Origin: Teredinibacter purpureus
GTDB lineage: Bacteria > Pseudomonadota > Gammaproteobacteria > Pseudomonadales > Cellvibrionaceae
Assembly: GCF_014217335.1 (NCBI RefSeq)
Contig: NZ_CP060093.1
Location: 124,001-188,000 of the forward strand
Reading direction: 5' to 3'
Length of the DNA stretch: 64,000 bases
The position numbers were made by a program, and so were the translations under genes. Positions 35,767 to 47,400 of the stretch are shown piece after piece. A model generated the notes under the pieces. It was not told the DNA's origin and did no database searches. It saw only the letters and a program-made list of their open reading frames with translations. The stretch's first letter is position 1, and each line of letters begins with the position of its first letter.

Positions 35767-36689
35767 TACTTCACTCCCCGTTTAATCGTAATTTTCTTTT
35801 CATATCCATCAGAAGATGTCATAACTAAAATTGGCATATCATTTAGTCGATATGCAGTGTATCCAGAGGGGCCATGATGTATCCCTCTAGGCAGAGGCGA
35901 CGACGGGCTGTAAATAGTTCGGATAAATAAACTCTCTTTAAAACGCCATGCCTCAACATTAGAATCTGAAGTTTCCATTTTCTCGTAGTTTTCGGGAGCT
36001 ATACCTAAAACAATATCCTTTAGAACCGAATCGGACGCGACATTATCAATTGTAAATACCGGCTGTGCCTTGGCTTGCGGACCCTCCTTATCAATTTGCA
36101 AAATTGGGGAAGGGTGATACTCGTCAGTGTTATTCTGCATAGTTACAGTAATTGTTGTCGAAAGGTCCGCTAAAGAGATATTTAAGTTAGTGGTGCCGAC
36201 TTCACGTTTTGCATCAACTCTCACGATATTTGCGTAGGCATGACCATCGACCTTTGCAACGGCATAATCGGTGTCATTTCCATGCATGATTGATGTTATC
36301 GGCCAAGGTTGTCCTGTCGAATCAATTACGTTAATTGTAGAGGTATGGAAAGGAGCTACTCTAATTACAATTGGTTTCGCTCCTGGTTTAGTCGACACAG
36401 GAATAATATCGGTTAACGCCGTGGGCTGCTTATTGTCGTAAAGCACGTTGTCCAAGGCTTTTTTTGTTTCTTGAAGCCTTTTTAGCTGATTTGGAGTTGT
36501 TGGATACATCTCTTCAATTAGAGCTTCAAATGCCCGTTCAGATAGCTTTGCAGTTGGCACATCGTCTGCTGCTGTTTTGCCAGATGTAATCTTGTGCAAA
36601 TCATCGTATCCTTGGCCACCTTCTTCTGCTGTGGAAATATTCACGACCAATAAACAACCCAACGCTAAATATTTTATCTGTTTATTCAT
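35766..36689 (-). CDS. traN: TraN/DotH (IcmK) outer-membrane core protein
   Basis: The 307-aa protein has a signal peptide (MNKQIKYLALGCLLVVNISTAEE) and the DotH/TraN pattern of a periplasmic domain with PITSIMHGNDTDYAVAKVDGHAY and a C-terminal YTAYRLNDMPILVMTSSDGYEKK. DotH forms the outer-membrane ring with DotC and DotD. The ATG at 36689 has GAGGAAGG eight bases upstream; an earlier in-frame GTG at 36707 is less likely. Its stop overlaps the start of the truncated traO copy; part of its 3' end is duplicated at 33334-33628. Confidence 0.85.
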   Translation of the reverse strand: MNKQIKYLALGCLLVVNISTAEEGGQGYDDLHKITSGKTAADDVPTAKLSERAFEALIEEMYPTTPNQLKRLQETKKALDNVLYDNKQPTALTDIIPVSTKPGAKPIVIRVAPFHTSTINVIDSTGQPWPITSIMHGNDTDYAVAKVDGHAYANIVRVDAKREVGTTNLNISLADLSTTITVTMQNNTDEYHPSPILQIDKEGPQAKAQPVFTIDNVASDSVLKDIVLGIAPENYEKMETSDSNVEAWRFKESLFIRTIYSPSSPLPRGIHHGPSGYTAYRLNDMPILVMTSSDGYEKKITIKRGVK

Positions 36690-36703
36690 GTTTGCAACCT
36701 TCC

Positions 36704-37441
36704 TCACTCGGAGCCCAATTCTTTGGCCAAATATTTGGAAATTACGACGCCCGAAAGATTTCGAGTTCGAGATGTCCGCTCGATAACAATCGTTGCAAGC
36801 ATTTCTGTACCGTTGGCAATATATTCGCCGCCACCCACAAACTGAGTGATTTTCATTTCAACCACCCATGTGAATTTGCCTCCGGTTTCTTTGGCGCTAA
36901 CTATTTTTGGCGCCTCTTTTGGTTCTGCCCACATAACCAATCTATCAGAGCGGATTTTCTCTAAACTCTTGGAAGACTTGAGTGCTTTTTGATATTCATT
37001 AAAGGCGTTGATTGTAAAATTCGATCGGAGTGTTTGGATGTGGTCGTCATAGTCGGTAAATGTCAGGCTATGAATATCAAGTATTTTATCTGCAGCCCAA
37101 TTTGAAACTTCTGTATTGGTAAGAGATGGCTTTCTGATAGATTCCAGTTTTACTACACGCCCATCTTCATCCATTAGATAGCTTAGAGCCTCCGGCGGTC
37201 GCGCCATAACATACGCCAACGCAAAAGATACCGAAGCAGCACAAACTGTTGAAAAAAGAAGAGCATATAGCGATATTTTCGCAAAGCTTCGATACCACTC
37301 TTTGTTGTCTAGCACCACATGTGACGAAGACGGTGCTGTACACTTTGGGATTCCTCTCGGAGCGGTTGCTCGTATTCCCTCTTCAATTTTATCTCGTTTT
37401 TCCGCATGCTTTTCTTTAGCATCAATAATATTTTCGGACAT
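36704..37441 (-). CDS. traM: TraM/DotI (IcmL) inner-membrane protein
   Basis: The 245-aa protein has a cytoplasmic N-terminus, one membrane helix (about 55-77; ISLYALLFSTVCAASVSFALAYV) and a periplasmic VirB8/NTF2-like domain. The signature WAADKILDIHSLTFTDYDDHI with a RSNFT stretch after it is typical of DotI/IcmL. DotI is the VirB8 counterpart that couples the inner-membrane base to the core. GAGGGG precedes the ATG by seven bases. It precedes traN by 14 nt, the order seen in R64 and Dot/Icm loci. Confidence 0.85.
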   Translation of the reverse strand: MSENIIDAKEKHAEKRDKIEEGIRATAPRGIPKCTAPSSSHVVLDNKEWYRSFAKISLYALLFSTVCAASVSFALAYVMARPPEALSYLMDEDGRVVKLESIRKPSLTNTEVSNWAADKILDIHSLTFTDYDDHIQTLRSNFTINAFNEYQKALKSSKSLEKIRSDRLVMWAEPKEAPKIVSAKETGGKFTWVVEMKITQFVGGGEYIANGTEMLATIVIERTSRTRNLSGVVISKYLAKELGSE

Positions 37442-37452
37442 CTATATCCCCT

Positions 37453-38100
37453 CTATTGGATTACACCAAATACACGTATTTTCAAACCTTCTATAGCCTC
37501 GTCTCGTCTCGTCTGCTCAACCGTTATGGATACAATCTTCTTAACAGTTTTAGGCGTGTCGGAAGCCCCTTGTATTGTTTGGAGTATCGGCATTTCTATT
37601 CTCCAATTCTTATTTCCGTTTAACGAGTAACTCTGCAGTAATCTCGGTGTATCTTGATTTATAGCAGTGATAATAAGGCCTTCTTCTCGCAGAGTTTCTG
37701 TAACCTTATTTTCGATTAGGGAAAGCTGGTACTTCATCCAACCGTCACCAACAAAGTATTGCTTCCGTCGGCGAATCTGATCTGCATAGCTATTAAAACT
37801 CAACGATAAGAGCTCGCTTGCTTTATCGCGAGCCCAATGCATTGCCTGCCGATCAGTTACATCTGGATTTCGATAAGGAGTAATGCGTTCTGTTGAGCCG
37901 TTGTGGTCGTTCAAAAAAGTGACTAGCTCGAAGGAACCTGAAGCCTTAACAAATAAATACAAAGCAATCAGTGCGGTATAAAAACCAAGACTCGCCGTAC
38001 CAAGTAAATACAGTCGAATTCGCTTCGCCGTTTCTACATTTTGATTTTGTATCTCCGATATTTCCTCTTCGCTATATTGCAGACTTAAACTATCTTCCAT
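37453..38100 (-). CDS. Second DotI/IcmL-like protein (DotJ/TraL position)
   Basis: The 215-aa protein has the same layout as its downstream neighbour TraM: one N-terminal helix (about 28-50; LYLLGTASLGFYTALIALYLFV) and a periplasmic domain with HWARDKASELLSLSFNSYADQIRRRKQYF aligning to the DotI signature. Legionella has a DotI-DotJ pair in which DotJ is shortened; here the partner retains the whole periplasmic domain. The two may form a hetero-oligomeric VirB8-like ring. GGAGG precedes the ATG; it overlaps the 145-aa gene by 11 bp. Confidence 0.75.
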   Translation of the reverse strand: MEDSLSLQYSEEEISEIQNQNVETAKRIRLYLLGTASLGFYTALIALYLFVKASGSFELVTFLNDHNGSTERITPYRNPDVTDRQAMHWARDKASELLSLSFNSYADQIRRRKQYFVGDGWMKYQLSLIENKVTETLREEGLIITAINQDTPRLLQSYSLNGNKNWRIEMPILQTIQGASDTPKTVKKIVSITVEQTRRDEAIEGLKIRVFGVIQ

Positions 38101-38527
38101 TCGAAACCTCCAATCGTTCGGAGCGCCTAACTATCGTCACGGCACTTCCTTGAAGTAAATACGATACACATTGAAGTATCTCTCGATTACTTTCCTTGCT
38201 GTACTCCAACCAATCTTGAGGAAAAACGATCTGACATTCGATTCGCATTGCGTCAGATTTTATAAGTGTGACGGCCAAACCAATAACGACTGTGGACCCT
38301 GGTACCAACCCCTTATTCCCGTAACAATTTGACGAGTTCATATCTATATTTTTTCCTACATGCCGCTGGATAGCACATAGAACACCATTGAGTACTGACA
38401 CCTGTTCTTTATCAGACATACCGAAAAACTCATGCGGATAGTCAATAGTTGGCATCAATCCCGTTTTAGTAATCTTTATCACTGAAGGAAGAGCAAATGA
38501 AAATTCATTTAAGGTTACGTCAGTCAT
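38090..38527 (-). CDS. First gene of the transfer operon, unknown 145-aa protein
   Basis: No family is recognised. The protein seems soluble, with beta-strand character and no signal peptide. It occupies the position of traK/traL in R64, but it lacks the membrane hairpin expected of IcmT/TraK. It overlaps the DotI-like gene by 11 bp and is the promoter-proximal gene of the minus-strand transfer operon. GAGAGA lies before the ATG. Confidence 0.55.
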   Translation of the reverse strand: MTDVTLNEFSFALPSVIKITKTGLMPTIDYPHEFFGMSDKEQVSVLNGVLCAIQRHVGKNIDMNSSNCYGNKGLVPGSTVVIGLAVTLIKSDAMRIECQIVFPQDWLEYSKESNREILQCVSYLLQGSAVTIVRRSERLEVSNGR

Positions 38528-38591
38528 GTAAATCTCTCAGCATCTTGTAGATGACAAAGATTATTTAGAACACAACCCCTGGCGGCAATAA

Positions 38592-38615
38592 AAAACTGCA
38601 CTTTTCGACATTTTT
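38592..38615 (+). promoter_or_regulatory. 24-nt shared motif, copy 1
   Basis: The motif AAAACTGCACTTTTCGACATTTTT matches the copy at 55665-55688 at 22 of 24 positions, including an uninterrupted 15-nt CTTTTCGACATTTTT. It contains an AAAA...TTTT dyad and lies upstream of the TrbB-like gene in the divergent promoter region. It is a likely regulator-binding site common to two transcripts. Confidence 0.5.
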
Positions 38616-38711
38616 ATATGCGTCACATGCCTTTCTCTTATTTATTATCTACATAACGGTTCTGCATAGCTGTCATACATGCAGCTCAAACGCATCATGA
38701 GGATATTTATT

Positions 38712-39827
38712 TTGAAACTAACAAAATCCACAGTTAAGTTTATTTTTCTGGTTCCTATTTTTTTCCTATCATCCGCAGTTCTTATGTCGTGTGATAGCAA
38801 GACCAAAACTACACCAATTCAGATACCGCAATCAGAGCTATCGCGCTCTATACATTCTACTGAGCAAAAGAAAGCCGCGGCGCTGCTTGTTCATTACTTT
38901 GGCGGTGACATGGTGATTGAAAAAACTGAACATGGACCCGCCGGATCGCTGGTGATAATTGCGAGATCCCAAAATGATGGAGAATTGAAGAATCTTTTTA
39001 TGCTACCCGACCAGCAGCACATAATCGAAGGCACCCTGTATTCACCTCACATGACACGATCTCAAATTACGAAGTCGCATAGCAATATTGCTGCTTCTAG
39101 AGCATCTATGACTTCAAAGGTTTCCTTATCAAGAGATGAAATGCGTGAGAAAATATCAAGTGCGATTAGAGCCGGGGGAAGCTCCGAAGACATAAAAGCG
39201 GCAACTCAGAATGCTGTTAGCACTAGAGTGGAAAAAACATCCGCTGCAAAACGGGATCACAATAAATTGCTAGCTGCAACTATTGGTGACGATACTTTGC
39301 CTCAGACAGCCGCTCTGCCTCGTAACAATACAGTGGTAGATAAAGAGGCCATTTTTAACCGCATTGAAAATGCTGATTGGATTAGCGACGGGACGAGCAA
39401 TAACATTATTTATGTGTTTTATGATTTAACTTGTAGCGCATGTTTAGAGGTTCATGGGTACTTAGATGAATATATAAACTCCGGCGAATTACAAGTCAGG
39501 TATCTTCCGGTAGGCGCCCTGGGTCCCGATGCCCTAATCAGAGCATCACTAACTTTAATGCCCACCAAAAATGATTCGCGTCTTAAATTTCTGAAATTAT
39601 TATCAAGCCGTGGTCCCGTCAACGAATTAGTCAAAGGTATACCGCCAGCACCAGAAGACGCACAAAAACGAGGGCATAGTGCCGCTCTTAGCAACTTGAA
39701 TATCTTAGTTTCTACTCAACGCGTCGCCACACCTACATTCGCCTACAAGATCAAGGGGGTTGCTCAGATCTCTGTTTTAACTAGTCGAGAGCAACTTAGA
39801 CAGGTTATCCAAAACCTAGATGAGTGA
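38712..39827 (+). CDS. trbB: DsbG/TrbB-like thioredoxin-fold lipoprotein
   Basis: The 371-aa protein has a lipoprotein signal (MKLTKSTVKFIF...SSAVLMSC) and a C-terminal thioredoxin-like domain with FYDLTCSACLEVHGYLDEY, C241-x2-C244, as in DsbC/DsbG and in TrbB of IncI plasmids, which lies between trbA and trbC there. It should isomerise or reduce disulfides of transfer proteins in the periplasm. A TTG at 38712 with GAGGA eight bases upstream gives a standard signal peptide; in-frame ATGs at 38679 and 38697 lack ribosome sites. The middle (about 120-215) is polar and unassigned. It opens the plus-strand operon. Confidence 0.75.
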   Translation: MKLTKSTVKFIFLVPIFFLSSAVLMSCDSKTKTTPIQIPQSELSRSIHSTEQKKAAALLVHYFGGDMVIEKTEHGPAGSLVIIARSQNDGELKNLFMLPDQQHIIEGTLYSPHMTRSQITKSHSNIAASRASMTSKVSLSRDEMREKISSAIRAGGSSEDIKAATQNAVSTRVEKTSAAKRDHNKLLAATIGDDTLPQTAALPRNNTVVDKEAIFNRIENADWISDGTSNNIIYVFYDLTCSACLEVHGYLDEYINSGELQVRYLPVGALGPDALIRASLTLMPTKNDSRLKFLKLLSSRGPVNELVKGIPPAPEDAQKRGHSAALSNLNILVSTQRVATPTFAYKIKGVAQISVLTSREQLRQVIQNLDE

Positions 39828-39933
39828 TGCTGCTGCATATATAGAGCAATGATCACTTAAGTCTATTCGCTTTTATTTTGGGAGTTGATAGATTAAATAT
39901 ATGGCAATCCGTATTGAATACTGGTCTTGAGTT

Positions 39934-41421
39934 ATGGAACGTATAGTCGTCGAAAAAAGCAATATCACCCCAGTCATCGAAAACTGGCAACAGACTGTCG
40001 AAAACTATAAAGAACATGCTCTTAGCTTGTCGTCTGTTCGCTCAGGTGCGGTAAAGCCAGATGATGCGATGAAATGGCTTGAAGTCGCATCGAAGCTGTA
40101 CCCTGATACGGCAGTTGAGAGATTACTTAATCAGGTCTCGGGTTTTGGTGCAAAAGATATGCGCACTCTTATTGCGGACGACAGACAAGAATATTTCCCT
40201 ACAGATTCCGCCAATGAGGTTTATGATCGTAAGCGATTAAAAACTATAACTCCGCCCAATGGGCCGGAGTCAGAAAAGGAAAGGATTCTTACAAGTATAG
40301 CTCGCATAGTACTTCAGCAACGGTATGGTCTTGATCGTGACTTAGATACTGAAGGCCTCATGGCAAAACCAAGTCTTGGTGGTAAAGCCGAGTGGTTAGT
40401 TGGAAAGCCAGCCCTAGTAGGTAGACTAGGAAACGAATCGCTATTATTCGACATACAATTCAGCGACTCCCCGAACGAGATATCCCAAGCAGATCAAATC
40501 AGACTGCATTATTACGATTTAGTCGCTAATAATGTCGGACGTGCGCCTCATCAACTGAATTTAGCAAAGGTGCACATTAGCCCAAATATGGCAGAAACAC
40601 TTGTCGCTCTTGCTGGCCTATCGAAATCGGCTGAAAAGTCATTAACAGATATCGTAAAAAACTTTGAGAGCTTGCCGAGAGATCAATTTCATATAGAAGT
40701 GCATCAAGTAGATAAGCAGCCAGAAATCTACAAAGAAATAATTGCCTCAGGTCAACGCCATTGGGGAGCTGTTCTTAAAAATGGCGAACCAATGCAACAT
40801 CAAGACCCCCCCCTTGTTTTAAATGATGAAAAAAGAGAAACCTATATTGAAAACGCTAAAGAATTTATAGCCGCCGCCCAAACTGTAAAAGCGGCTGAGG
40901 AGCTGAGAAAACAATCCATCAATAAATTTGTCGAGTCAATGCGTGGGTACGATATATCGGACAATTATTCTCCACCTCATTTAGGTGCTTTATTAAGAAA
41001 GTACGACCATTTCGATGCTGAATCAGCGGCCTCATACCTGCAGAAAAATATGGGAATCGATCCGGCACACTTAAGAAAGCCAGAGCTGAATGTTGAACTT
41101 CTTGGTAAAGCCTTTGAACGAATGGGAGGTGATATCAATCAATTTTATGAAAGTGGATCGGCCGATAAAAAAGCTATTGAAACAGTCGCAGAAGACATTG
41201 GATTAGATCTTTCAGCTTTCTACACAAGGCAAATGAAGGTCATTGTAAACCCAAAAACAAGAGGCCCTATCCACGAAGCTATTTCGGATATTCGAGACTC
41301 TGCCACTGAACTGATTAAGGGTGTGAACGAACAATTATCGCAGTCAAATTTGGTTAACGCAAAATCTCTATCCGGCGCATCGGATATTCCCTCACCTAAG
41401 CAAAATACACTAAAGGTATAG
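39934..41421 (+). CDS. Hypothetical 495-aa protein upstream of the giant polyvalent gene
   Basis: I do not recognise this soluble protein. It is helical, charged, without membrane segments. A central stretch (about 130-260; WLVGKPALVGRLGNESLLFDIQFSD) appears to be a beta-rich domain, and the C-terminal 150 residues are helical. It ends 11 nt before the giant gene and probably shares its transcript. By context it may be delivered with or assist that protein, as small accessory proteins often accompany polyvalent proteins on conjugative elements. That is inference. Confidence 0.6.
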   Translation: MERIVVEKSNITPVIENWQQTVENYKEHALSLSSVRSGAVKPDDAMKWLEVASKLYPDTAVERLLNQVSGFGAKDMRTLIADDRQEYFPTDSANEVYDRKRLKTITPPNGPESEKERILTSIARIVLQQRYGLDRDLDTEGLMAKPSLGGKAEWLVGKPALVGRLGNESLLFDIQFSDSPNEISQADQIRLHYYDLVANNVGRAPHQLNLAKVHISPNMAETLVALAGLSKSAEKSLTDIVKNFESLPRDQFHIEVHQVDKQPEIYKEIIASGQRHWGAVLKNGEPMQHQDPPLVLNDEKRETYIENAKEFIAAAQTVKAAEELRKQSINKFVESMRGYDISDNYSPPHLGALLRKYDHFDAESAASYLQKNMGIDPAHLRKPELNVELLGKAFERMGGDINQFYESGSADKKAIETVAEDIGLDLSAFYTRQMKVIVNPKTRGPIHEAISDIRDSATELIKGVNEQLSQSNLVNAKSLSGASDIPSPKQNTLKV

Positions 41422-41432
41422 AAGGTAGAACA

Positions 41433-44400
41433 ATGACTCAAAAAAAAACTACCTATGATTGGATGTTAGTAACAGTACGAGGTTATGACAAAGAAAAGGG
41501 CTATATTTATGGTAACCGACACCCCGACGGTAAAGGTGTCATCGTTGCGAAAAAGCATAATGTTAGCCGCGATTGGGTTAAATCTTTATCGAATGAAAGG
41601 GACCGTACATATACTCCTCCTCAGTCGATTATCGCGGTATACGGCGCCGAAGAGAAAGATGAAAAATCAGGTTTTACTATAGCATCATGGGCAACCCCTA
41701 TCTCCAAAGATCTTGGGCAAGAAGACGTATATGTGACACCTATTAAAGTGTCGCCTGTACCAAAGCAAATTAGAAATCAACGCTCCGGAAAGCAAACGTA
41801 TGTAGATGCCATCGTTTTAGATCAGCGACCGATTGAAGTGCGTTCAGTTCAAGACATGCGTGATACCGCACTTTCCATGCTAGATAAGCGCTCTAAGACA
41901 GCTCTGGGCCTTGATGGTAGTCGCGGCTTTATGATCAGAATTGGCCATACAGCACCGGATGGTTCACTTGGTGCCTCCAGTTGGGAATTTTTCGGTAGGA
42001 GTGACAATACGCCGGAACAGACGTGGAATTTCTATTGGAATCAGAAAGCTTTGCCCGGCCGCCAGAAAAATCTACTGCAAGCAGTCCTCACCGCAGCGCA
42101 AACGGCCTTTAGCGATCCAAATTCATATGTAGAAATAGTCGGTTGTTCACGAACTTTAATCAACGATTTTGGAGACCCTAAACGCGTTGCTGATCTTGCG
42201 GCACTTACCAATTACAAAACAACCGATAAGCAAAATAACACGATCGCATCCTATTCGTTAGCTGCTATAACTGTCGAGAAAATGGCTAACAATAGAATAA
42301 TAAAAAACCAGGTTCCCCTTCCTAGAAATAAAATTGTTAACCATCCCTCCGGCGTTCTAGGAAACCACGTGCCAGGAGTGCGAATGCCCGTGGCAATAAA
42401 GCCAATCTTGGAAGCTAGCAATGCCGTATCTAACCAAGTCAATTCGATTGATAAACGAGAACTGGAAACAATATATCCGTTAACGATAAAGGACCATGTT
42501 AACGGAGACGGCGAGGTCAAATCATTTCGTGTATGGGGCTCAAAGGAAGCACTAGATAAGTATCAAAATCAAATTGAAAGTGCCGTCAGCAGTGTTAAAC
42601 CATTCCGAGTTCGGGGAGAGTTAGCCTATTCTTTTCCACTTAGATATAAGAAAGATGTTGAATCATCGCTTTCAAACCTAACTGGATCGGCTCCTCTTTA
42701 TGTCCAGAAAATCACCACTCAATCCGGTCAATATTTGACAGTAAGTGGTGAAACATCTAACTCTCAATTTCGAGACCAACTTGATTCACTTTACAAGCGT
42801 GTCGGCGCTGAGGTTGTAAATGGCCAGATGCTCGTACCAGAACGAAGCCGTGCTTCTCTTGTTAAGGGGCTCACTGGGATACTAGAAGCATCCAATGTCC
42901 AGGGATTAAATAATTTAGCAACCGAAAGCGTAGGTAATCCTGCTCCCGTGAGCGTGACTCAACCTAAAGCCACGCCAAATCGTACGACAACACCAAAGCG
43001 TGTTACTTTTTCCGAATGGCAACAAGCGAAATTCCGTAAAGACCCATATTCAATAATGGATTCTCTTGACGGATATATTAGCGAATTTGCCGAGCAAGCC
43101 GGCATTGATTGGAGTAGTGCCAGAGATGCCATCGACCTAGGAGCACCGAACCAAAAAGGTAAACTTGTAAAATCATCAACAGTTCGCCCTATCGATAAAT
43201 CACACCGAGGTAGCGTTGCCATGGCCGCCCATGTATATGAAAAAAAGGGCACTGGCGGAAATGATGACTCGATTGTTTGGTTTAAGATTAATTTCTTCAA
43301 TAAAAAAACCCTTAAAGACGACGTAATAACATTTGATGCTTACTCTTACCTTCACGACGAGTATCTTCGCGATAGTAAAAATGGAGTACTACCAAACACG
43401 AGCCAAAATGAATTGGAGGCCGTTAAGAAAAAAAATGAAGACCGGCGAGAAAAAGCAAAAAGAGACGCGGAAACTCAGGCACAAAGCGACCAAAACTCTC
43501 GTAATTATTGGGCTAGGAAAATACCGACCATGCCTCCGGAAGATGGCAAAAATCAGTACTTTACGAACAAAGGAATATTGCATCTACTACCTCTATTAGG
43601 AGCCCATTCTGGGGAAGATAAAAATGGTCGCTACTCAATAATTTCCGTTCACGACATGAATTTTAATTTCACTGGCGCGCAACGAATATATGAAAACCAC
43701 TGGAGCGACGATAAGGGTAAGAAAACTAATAAGAATTTTATTCAAGGCACACTGTTTAAAGACGATGCAACTGATTTGCCATACGGCACGCACAAGCTCA
43801 TCGGCAATATAGATCCCTCAAAACCGATAATATTCTGCGAGGGAGTGGCTGACTCCGGAACCGATCATGCAGCTACAGGCTTGCCAGTAGCTATCTGTCT
43901 AAATAAGGGCAACCTTTATCATGTAGTTGGGCTATATCGACAAAAATATCCGAATACTCGTTTGATTATTGCATCCGATAACGATTTTTATAACCCTAGC
44001 AAGGGTAATGTAGGTTTCGCAGCTGCTTTGGATGCTGCTCGAGATCACCGTGCTGAATATACCGTACCATCGTTTAGCGGGTTGAATATTGAAGCTCAGC
44101 CGACTGATTTTAATGATCTTGAGAAATTGGCTGGACTTGATGTGGTTCGAAGCCAGTTCCGGAACATACGTGTTCCACCAGCAGATATATTCGAATTCCA
44201 CAAGATTAAAACACAAGTCATTGGGCTAGATAAGCTTAGTTCTCATATAGAAGCAGCTACTGATGAAATTATTTCTCATGGTAATCACGGTGTCGATAAA
44301 GATCGAATTCGAGCACAGCTAGTTGCACAGGCAGTTTCCGCTTACGGATCAGATAATGTATCTAAAGTAATTAAAGATAATCTTGCACAAGATATTCCAG

Positions 44401-47400
44401 ATTCTATTTCATCAAACAACACCAATGAGAATAGCAAGGAAAATATTAAGTACCCTGTATCATTAAAGGAGCATGTGGGTGCGTCTGGAAAAAAGTCCTG
44501 TCTGGTTGTTGACTCTCGAGGAGATAACTCATTAATAATCGAAGAGGCCTTAAAGAAGATAGTAGGTGACCGTCATCTTCCGTACAACTCACATTTAGGG
44601 GGTTGGGTAGCCCCCTACCCTATCATGCGCCTGCTTAATACATATCTTCATGATTTAACTGGAGCTCCACAATTATATATCGGACAATCAAGAGGTAAAG
44701 ATTCAGGGACACTTTTTGTGGTGCGAGGTGATTTTACCGACAACGATTTACTCCAAAAAGTATCGAAAACAATTCAATATGCTCAACCTACTTACAAGAA
44801 GTCTCAATTTGGGTTAGTTATACCCGACTCACGGGCAATGCCATACATAAGGGAATCGTTAAAGCCATACCTGACCTCAAACAAGGATTTGGAACTTGCA
44901 ATAAAACAACCAGAGATACCAGAGCCAGAACTAAACCATGGTGCCATCGATGAAGCTATGCGACTCTCAGGGCAAAGTCGTGGGGAAATAGTTCTTACTC
45001 ATGTAGCATTACAATTCCAAGATTCAGGCAACATATTTTTAGAAAATGACTATGCATTCTCTTCCGTGTATAGCCGCGTAAACAAGGCATTTTCCCACTT
45101 AGAACCCGACGTACGCCATACGAAAGCACTTGAGGAAGCATGCACTTCAATACGTGCAATGCTGGACGCGGGAATTGCCAGCACATCAGTTTCGCATGAA
45201 ACCGTTCAGCGTCTAAACGAATTGGTTACCCATTTAGAATTTTCTCTACATCGTGCTCCAATCGATAGCTATAAGGACTTATCTGATCAAGAAAGAACTG
45301 CCCTGGAAACGTCTGCGGAAAAACTGGGCGCCGATATAGCTTCACTTTTCCCAATTATATTGGGCGAGCCCGGACAAAAAGATATCGACCGTAGTGAAGC
45401 GTTAAGCGTATATCAGAATATTCTCTCTGAGATAGCACAAGATCTAAATAACACGGACGATGAAGATTTAGAAGCACCGATCGAAGTCGCGGCTCCCAGT
45501 GGTGTCATTACGCCAGACGACGTGGAGCCAGAGAGAAAAGATTCTGCCCAAGTCGATCGCATCATAAAGCTTTTAGAAATTACAAAACTTGTAGTGGAAA
45601 AGGGATTTGATGAGGAAAATCTTTACGATCTATTTATCACCCAGAAGGGTAGCCCTTACCATGATTTGTCTCGAGGAACATTTAATGATGTTCAGTATAG
45701 GCAAGACTTAAAATACATGTCAGATGATGTAGTAATCCCAGGATGGAAACCTACATCAATAAATTCTACTAGCCAATTGTTCTACGCTATATATGGTGAC
45801 GTGGCGCGAGAGCGCATAGGGAAATTGGAAGATTATATGGACGCGTATTTTGGGGCCAATGGAGTCACGCACTGGAAAACATTCGAGAAATATTTTTCAG
45901 GAAAACAATCTTTTGACGGAGAACGTGAAAATCCATATCTAATGGAAGGCGAAGTTGACTATGATGTCATTTCCAAAGATCTTGAGTACCTAACAAATTA
46001 CAGCTCAATTCATGAATTTTATCGCGGCGTTTCTGATGTATTCGAACAAGTAAACAGCGATAGCCCACAAGATGAACTATTTTCAGGAGCTGAAGAGCAT
46101 CATCTAGACTCGGGGGGCTCCGTCTCAAAAGAAGTAGTTGTAGAATCTTCAAGAGATGACGTTCATGGAGTTGTCAACGCATACGATATTAACGGAAATG
46201 CAGTTTATGAATTGGTTATTCAAAAAGATAACGCCGGTCACTTAGAGACGCTTCATCATGATTTTAACATCTTCAAAGATGTAGCTCTTGATAAATTCCA
46301 ATACATATTGGATCGTCACGGCCTCGATGACAACCTATACCCTCAAGGAACCAAAGGCGCAGTTTCTACATCACTTATTGCTGAAGAAAAAGGAAATCGC
46401 AATGCTCTGCAGATGAGAGAGATTGATACTGGGCCACATACATTTTTTCAGATTCACGAGATTGAATCTCAACCCGGCGCCGATACTATTAGGAACCTTG
46501 GAACCTATTTGACCTACCAAGACGCGGCAGAGGCCTTTCAGAATGATTTTAACTCTAGGAAGCAATTGTTCACTCCTCTATCAGGTGGTAGCGAACCAAT
46601 GGATTCACCTGAAGAGAACGATCCAAGATCCCATGACGTTGGAGAAAGGATAAAAGAGTGGGCCAAACGAGGCGAACCGTTCGAGGGCATGATAACTCTT
46701 CTAAAGACAGAGTTAGGCGTAGCTTTACCAGATAGCAGCTTAAATAATGTTCGCTCTCAATACGACAAACTTATTAGTAAGCTTGGCTCTGATGAGGAAT
46801 TGAAACAAAAAGACCCCGACAAACGATACACTGACTTACAGGAAGTAACAGTGCGACTAGCAAAAAGTGAACTCACCTACGATGAATATGTGGATGAGCT
46901 TTTTCGAACTGATGGCCATTTAGTTGAGGATAATCCTTATTGGAACCCCAAAACAAACCAGGTAGATCGGCACGGTGCGTTTGTTGATGTTAGAGCCGCG
47001 GGCTATCAATCGCTCGCACAGTTTTATGAGAATATATTTGAAACGATACACCACAAATCAAGCACCCAACTATCCTTAGGTAGAGTTGGCGGCTACATCC
47101 CCAATGAGTTTGACGCAACCCAGCCTTTACGTCCACAATTTGAAAGCATCGAAAAACTGTTTTCCAGTGACGATACGCAGACACCCGAAAATCTACCCCC
47201 ATTTAATGACTGGGTTTCCTCCCTTGATGCATACAATGTAATGCACCCGATCTTAAAAGAAGATATCAATACGATATCTTCGGATGAGCTTTCTGACAGA
47301 TATGGTAAAGACACGCTATTAATGCTTGCCGACGTGCATGGGTTATCGGTTGACCCCAATATTTCAGAAGCTGGGCTTGCTGCACAAATTAAGTCCCAGT

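Noticed and set aside
37453..38100. Labelling the 215-aa protein as TraL or DotJ by name
   Set aside because: The fold similarity to DotI is visible, but the specific orthology is not, so no gene symbol is given.
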